Source of the DNA: Chth-196 sp044376515
Lineage (GTDB): Bacteria > Verrucomicrobiota > Verrucomicrobiia > Chthoniobacterales > Chthoniobacteraceae
Reading direction: 5' to 3'
Assembly: GCA_044376515.1 (NCBI GenBank)
Contig: JBILKV010000158.1
Span: 1 to 10,087, forward strand
Length of the DNA stretch: 10,087 nucleotides
Each line of letters starts with the position of its first letter. The stretch's first letter is position 1. This document shows positions 6,458 to 10,087 of this stretch, one piece after another. A program made the translations under genes and the position numbers. The notes under the pieces are model-generated. The model was given only the letters and a program-made list of their open reading frames with translations. It did no database searches and was not told the origin of the DNA.

Positions 6458-7693
6458 ATGCTTCTCCGAGCAAACACCCTCCTTCCCATTGGCTCCCCGC
6501 CGTTGAGCGACGGCGCCGTCCGGGTCGAGGACGGGCGGATCACCGGGGTGGGAGGCGCCCGCGAGCTCCCTCCATGGGCGGGCGAGGAGGTTGTGGACCT
6601 CGGCGCGGCGGTCCTCCTGCCCGGCCTCCTCAACGCGCACTGCCACCTGGACTATTCCACGCTGCGCAATGCCATCGCCCCGCAGGCCGGCTTCACCGAA
6701 TGGGTCCAGCGGCTCAACTCTATCAAGCGCCAGCTCAGTCCCGCTGATATCCTCGACGCCATTCACCGGGGCTACGCCGAGGCCCAACAGTACGGAACCA
6801 CAACGGTTTGCAGCATGGCCGCATTCCCCGACCTGCTGCCCGCGCTGGGGCCCGCCCCGTTGCGCACCTGGTGGTTTTACGAGATGATCGACATCCGCCA
6901 CCGCGTCACCTCGGAGGAACTCGTCGCGGGCGCCCTGAGCTTCTTCAACCAGAACCCCGACCCCCTCGTCCGCTACGGCCTCAACCCGCACGCCCCCTAC
7001 ACCGCCTCGCTCCTGCTCTACCGTCTCGCGCAGGCCTGCGCGGAGCAGGGTGGCATGGTCTTGACTTCCCACGTCGCCGAATCAAGGGAGGAGAGCGACA
7101 TGTTCACGCAGGCCAGGGGGCCCCTCTACGACTTCCTCTCCGGCCTCGGACGGCCCATGCACGACTGCGGACACGACACCCCCTTCGGCTGGTTGTGGCG
7201 CAACGGCGCCATCGGCGGCCGCTGGCTCTTGGCCCACCTCAACGACCTGACCGAGTCCGACTTCGCTCTCCTGGCCACCCTCCAACCCGCACAACTCCCC
7301 TCCGTCGTCCACTGTCCGGGCAGCCACCGCTATTTCGGCCATCCGCCCTTTCCCCTCGAACGGCTCGCGGCGCTCGGGGTCAACCTCTGCGTGGCCACCG
7401 ACAGCCTTGCCAGCACCGACTCCCTCAGCCTCCTCGGCGAACTGCGCAGGCTGCGGGCCTCCCATCCCAGCCTCACCCCCGACGCCCTGCTGCACACCGT
7501 CACCGCCGCCCCCGCCCGCGCCCTCGGCAGGGAGGGGCTCCTCGGCTGCCTCGCTCCGGGCGCCCATGCGGACCTGATCGCCATCCCCTTCGACGGACCG
7601 CCCGCCGCCGCTGCGGGCGCATGCGTCGCCCATGCGGGGCGCGTCCCATGGATGATGCTGGATGGCAAAATCATCAGCCCTTCCACATGCTAG
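6458..7693 (+). CDS. metal-dependent amidohydrolase, aminodeoxyfutalosine/SAH deaminase-like
   Basis: This 411-residue cytoplasmic enzyme belongs to the amidohydrolase superfamily, in the group of chlorohydrolases and nucleoside or guanine deaminases. The metal-site residues are in order: HxH in LNAHCHLDYS (His61, His63), His178 in NPHAPYTAS, His205 in SHVAES with Glu208 beside it, and Asp315 in VATDSLAST. The stretch HCPGSHRYFGHPPFP (285-299), followed by GVNLCVATDSLAST, is close to what I recall of proteins annotated as aminodeoxyfutalosine deaminase (futalosine route to menaquinone), but S-adenosylhomocysteine or other aminopurine deaminases are alternatives. The frame opens at 6389, but the ATG at 6458 is preferred because the N-terminal β-sandwich begins MLLRANTLLPIG, as in relatives. 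The secreted carboxypeptidase gene follows after 10 bases and is probably co-transcribed, without an evident functional link. Confidence 0.85.
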   Translation: MLLRANTLLPIGSPPLSDGAVRVEDGRITGVGGARELPPWAGEEVVDLGAAVLLPGLLNAHCHLDYSTLRNAIAPQAGFTEWVQRLNSIKRQLSPADILDAIHRGYAEAQQYGTTTVCSMAAFPDLLPALGPAPLRTWWFYEMIDIRHRVTSEELVAGALSFFNQNPDPLVRYGLNPHAPYTASLLLYRLAQACAEQGGMVLTSHVAESREESDMFTQARGPLYDFLSGLGRPMHDCGHDTPFGWLWRNGAIGGRWLLAHLNDLTESDFALLATLQPAQLPSVVHCPGSHRYFGHPPFPLERLAALGVNLCVATDSLASTDSLSLLGELRRLRASHPSLTPDALLHTVTAAPARALGREGLLGCLAPGAHADLIAIPFDGPPAAAAGACVAHAGRVPWMMLDGKIISPSTC

Positions 7694-7703
7694 CTGCGAC
7701 CCC

Positions 7704-8633
7704 ATGATTGCGCGCCGACTGTTCCTCCCCGTCCTCGCCCTGTTTTTTCTTGCGGCTCCCTCCTCCCACGGCGCGTCCAAAAAGCGGCCCGCCCCCGCGC
7801 GGCCCACCCAGAAAAAGACACCCGCTTCCCAGGAGCGTCCCTCTCCGGCCACCCGCTCCGCCACCGCGGGCGACGACGGGGAACTCTCCCTGGCCGCCCG
7901 CGGCGCCATCGTGGTGGAGGCCTTCGGCGGCAGGGCGCTGTTTGAAAAAAACGCCGACTCCCGGTTCTTCCCAGCAAGCACCACCAAGATTATGACGGGC
8001 CTGTTGGTCATCGAGGCCGGCCACTTGGAAACCCCGGTGGAGGTCACCGAGGAGGACGCGCGGGTGGGCGAAAGCAGTCTCAGCATCCGCCCGGGCCAGA
8101 CTTACACGCGCCGTCAGATGCTCTACGGCTTGATGCTCAAAAGCGCCAACGACGTCGCCCACGCCCTCGGCCGCGACAACGGCGGCACTGCCGAGGCTTT
8201 CGCCGCCAAGATGACGCAGCGCGCCCGCGAACTCGGCTGCACCAACACCAGCTTCATGAACGCCCACGGGCTCCACCACCCAGGCCATTACACGACTCCG
8301 CGGGATTTGGCCCTCATCACGCGCGCGGCGATGAACCAGCCCCTTTTCCGCCAGATCGTCAGCACGCAACAGGCTCCCTGGGAGGCGCCTGCCGGCACCT
8401 TCATGCTCTCCAACCACAACCGCCTCCTCCAGCGCTTCCCGGGCTGCAACGGCGTCAAGACCGGCTACACCATTCCCGCCCAGCAGGTCCTGGCGAGTTC
8501 CGCCGCCCGTTCCGGCCGCGAGGCCATCGCCGTGGTCATGCACACCGACAAGCCCGGTATCTGGGAGGACAGTGCCAAACTGCTCGAGTTTGCCCTGAAG
8601 CACGCCGGTTCCGCCCCCGTTCCGCCCCAGTAA
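7704..8633 (+). CDS. D-alanyl-D-alanine carboxypeptidase, peptidase family S11
   Basis: This 309-residue secreted enzyme should trim the terminal D-Ala from peptidoglycan stem peptides in the periplasm. A signal peptide (MIARRLFLPVLALFFLAAP, cleavage near SHGAS) is followed by a Lys/Pro-rich linker of about 35 residues. The penicillin-binding catalytic domain has all three motifs: SxxK as STTK (Ser92, Lys95), SxN as SAN (147-149) and KTG (252-254, in VKTGYT). HGLHHPGHYTTPRDLA (188-203) is also typical of S11. The protein ends soon after the catalytic domain, so the C-terminal β-domain and amphipathic membrane anchor of PBP5 are missing; it is probably a soluble, DacF-like short form. The frame is open to 7662, but the ATG at 7704 gives the signal peptide and avoids overlap with the gene before. 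No Shine-Dalgarno is visible. Confidence 0.92.
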   Translation: MIARRLFLPVLALFFLAAPSSHGASKKRPAPARPTQKKTPASQERPSPATRSATAGDDGELSLAARGAIVVEAFGGRALFEKNADSRFFPASTTKIMTGLLVIEAGHLETPVEVTEEDARVGESSLSIRPGQTYTRRQMLYGLMLKSANDVAHALGRDNGGTAEAFAAKMTQRARELGCTNTSFMNAHGLHHPGHYTTPRDLALITRAAMNQPLFRQIVSTQQAPWEAPAGTFMLSNHNRLLQRFPGCNGVKTGYTIPAQQVLASSAARSGREAIAVVMHTDKPGIWEDSAKLLEFALKHAGSAPVPPQ

Positions 8634-8648
8634 CCCGCCCCTTTCGTT

Positions 8649-8796
8649 CCACCGCAGAGAACGCAGAGAACACAAGGTACGCTCGGGGAAACAAATCCCG
8701 GGAAACACAGGTCCGCCAAAGCCAACGCCAGCGAACCCCGCCGAACCAGTGCCACTCAAAATCCCTTCTCCGCGCTCTTTGCGTTCTTTCCGGTGC
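8649..8796. repeat. imperfect inverted repeat of the 'cgcagagaac' type
   Basis: The 262-base gap between the carboxypeptidase and the next gene contains CCACCGCAGAGAACGCAGAG (from 8649, running on to about 8676) and, about 90 bases on, its degenerate reverse complement at 8768-8796. Roughly 20 of 25 positions agree. The left arm holds a 9-bp tandem repeat, GCAGAGAAC (8654-8662, 8663-8671). Between the arms GGGAAACA occurs twice (8686-8693, 8700-8707). Similar 'accgcagagaacgcagag' repeats are, from memory, frequent in intergenic DNA of Verrucomicrobiota and other environmental bacteria. No coding capacity is evident. Confidence 0.6.
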
Positions 8797-8895
8797 AGTC
8801 CTCGCCGTAGCCTCCCTGCGGTTTTTCAGCCAGGGCTCTGAAAATTCATTTTTCTGATCGTACCGCTCCGCCGAAAACGGCTTAGCTTCCGCCCG

Positions 8896-9909
8896 ATGAG
8901 TACCAAAATTTCCTCCCTGTCGTCGGTGCAGTTGGGCGTTGTCCCCACCCACATCAAGTTTGTCGGTGGTTTGGTGCCGGACGGCGCCGGCAAGTTCCCG
9001 AGGGGCGACTCTGGTTCGCTGGCCATCGTCGAGACCATGCGCCACCTGTGCGATCGGGCCCCCTTCCGGCCCCAGTGCGTCCAGATTCCCTTCTTTGCCT
9101 CGGCCGACCCGAACGAAGTCAAAGAGCTGGTGCAGGGCCTGCGCGCGTTGGACCTGGACGTCCACTTTATCATCATGGTCGGCGGCGCCAACCCGATGAA
9201 CCCGGCTGACGAAGACGCCACCGTCGCCCAGCTCGTCACCAGTCTCAAGGCTGCCGTCGCCCACGGCATCCGCCACGTCTCCTCCACCTCCATCGAGGAA
9301 TGGATGAGCGACAAGGAGGGCCGCCGCGACGGGGCCGCCTTTGACGCCGCGGTCGCCCAGAACGTCCGCGTCCACCAGCGCGTCTATGCCGAGGCAGGGC
9401 TGGCCGGTTCCTGTGTGGAAAACTGGCACATCGAATTCCTGCGCCCCGGCGAATTCAAAACCTTCACCGACGTGGACCGCGGCTGGTCGGTGGTGCACGC
9501 CGCCAACAAGGCCCTCGGCAAGACCTTCTTCAAGCTGCTCGTCGACGCGGCCCACTGCGGCGATTCCGGCCTCTCCATCGAGCAGAACGCCGCCCTCATC
9601 GCCAAAATCGCCGCCGCCGGCGAACTGGGCATTTTCCATGCCTCCGCCAAAACCACCCGCGGCTGCCTCTCCACCGACGACGGCTGGATCGGTGCCCTCC
9701 TGACGGAAGCCGCCCGCACCGGCTGCCTCAAGCACGTGTTCGTGGAAGTCTTCCACCACGAGGACCCGGCGCTCGAACCCCTCCGCCGGATGGATCCCCG
9801 CCACGGCGTCAACACCTGCGACGGACGCACCTACGAGCAGCTTGTCGAGGACGGCCTCGCCGACGTCGCCCACCGCCTCAACAACCTCGTCGTCCGCGGT
9901 ATTCTCTAA
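8896..9909 (+). CDS. putative sugar isomerase/epimerase-like TIM-barrel protein
   Basis: The family of this 337-residue cytoplasmic protein is not recognised with certainty. It alternates β-strands and helices like a TIM barrel of the xylose-isomerase/sugar-phosphate-isomerase type: for example VQIPFFA at 62, VHFIIMVGGANP at 89, RHVSSTSIEEW at 126, NWHIEFLRPGEF at 176, KLLVDAAHCGD at 213, GIFHASAKTTRG at 245 and HVFVEVFHHED at 280. Acidic and histidine residues at strand ends (His178/Glu180, Asp217/His220, His248, Glu284) could bind a divalent metal, as the Glu/Asp/His/Glu set does in that superfamily. The ATG at 8896 gives a plausible N-terminus but has no Shine-Dalgarno. The SDR gene that follows 35 bases later suggests the pair converts a sugar, polyol or sugar acid: one isomerises or epimerises, the other oxidises or reduces. 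The substrate is unknown. Confidence 0.6.
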   Translation: MSTKISSLSSVQLGVVPTHIKFVGGLVPDGAGKFPRGDSGSLAIVETMRHLCDRAPFRPQCVQIPFFASADPNEVKELVQGLRALDLDVHFIIMVGGANPMNPADEDATVAQLVTSLKAAVAHGIRHVSSTSIEEWMSDKEGRRDGAAFDAAVAQNVRVHQRVYAEAGLAGSCVENWHIEFLRPGEFKTFTDVDRGWSVVHAANKALGKTFFKLLVDAAHCGDSGLSIEQNAALIAKIAAAGELGIFHASAKTTRGCLSTDDGWIGALLTEAARTGCLKHVFVEVFHHEDPALEPLRRMDPRHGVNTCDGRTYEQLVEDGLADVAHRLNNLVVRGIL

Positions 9910-9944
9910 GCCCCCTCCCACCCCCCTCCCGAACACCTCCCACC

Positions 9945-10087
9945 ATGACCGGCGCACCCTCCAACGGCCTGCAACGCTTCAACCTCAAGGGCCGGAGCGC
10001 CGTGGTGACCGGCGGTTCCAAGGGCCTCGGCCTGGCGATGGCCGCCGGCCTCGCTTCCGCCGGCGCCGACCTGATGCTCGTAAGCCG
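9945..10087 (+). CDS. short-chain dehydrogenase/reductase, N-terminal part (cut by window end)
   Basis: The first 47 complete codons encode the start of a classical SDR. Residues 12-17 (FNLKGR) lead into β1 and the glycine-rich nucleotide-binding motif TGGSKGLG at 22-29 (the TGxxxGxG pattern). An Ala-rich helix follows, and β2 ends LMLVSR. Arg at the end of β2 is common in enzymes preferring NADP(H), such as the gluconate 5-dehydrogenase/KduD-like group, to which the start looks most similar. The catalytic Tyr-Lys part lies beyond the window. The gene begins 35 bases after the isomerase-like gene, in the same direction and probably in the same transcript. The gap is C-rich and no Shine-Dalgarno is seen. 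Confidence 0.88.
   Translation, partial: MTGAPSNGLQRFNLKGRSAVVTGGSKGLGLAMAAGLASAGADLMLVS

Noticed and set aside
8536..9957. 473-codon minus-strand open frame opposite the isomerase-like gene
   Set aside because: Low-complexity Gly/Val/Asp-rich shadow of the plus-strand frame; the plus-strand protein has a clear strand-helix pattern and a following co-directional gene.

Overview
The window is GC-rich chromosomal DNA, densely coded and with housekeeping-type content. Most genes lack a clear Shine-Dalgarno sequence. The ExbB-like protein has a signal peptide and a long N-terminal extension. The intergenic gaps carry clustered palindromes and a 'cgcagagaac' type inverted repeat. Together these suggest a member of the Planctomycetota-Verrucomicrobiota-Chlamydiota group, most likely Verrucomicrobiota. 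That is an inference; no marker gene is present to prove it.

Left arm, minus strand (4846 down to 510): an acylphosphatase gene, then an envelope module of exbB-like proton channel, exbD-like stator and a large secreted TPR protein. exbD and the TPR gene overlap by 4 bases (ATGA), so they are surely co-translated. The TPR protein starts with a signal peptide and a Pro/Thr-rich spacer, followed by TPR-type helical repeats to the end. This layout recalls Tol-Pal/TonB systems, but no tonB, tolA, tolB or pal gene is seen here. Bases 1-509, downstream of this operon, are non-coding and hold a compound palindromic element with an exact dyad axis at base 199.

Right arm, plus strand (4969 to the end): the E2 subunit (dihydrolipoamide acyltransferase) of a pyruvate dehydrogenase type complex, diverging from acyP across 122 bases. 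It is followed by a metal-dependent amidohydrolase of the deaminase type (possibly aminodeoxyfutalosine deaminase of menaquinone synthesis), then 10 bases later a secreted D-Ala-D-Ala carboxypeptidase of family S11. After a 262-base gap with an imperfect inverted repeat comes a putative TIM-barrel sugar isomerase/epimerase-like protein. Thirty-five bases after it starts a short-chain dehydrogenase/reductase cut by the window end. The last two probably form a sugar or polyol catabolic pair.

No RNA gene, CRISPR array, transposase or prophage gene was seen. The items most worth following up are the ExbBD-TPR module with its TonB-like spacer, the dyad-symmetric repeat, the GGCAAAC repeats in front of exbB, and the unassigned isomerase/SDR pair.
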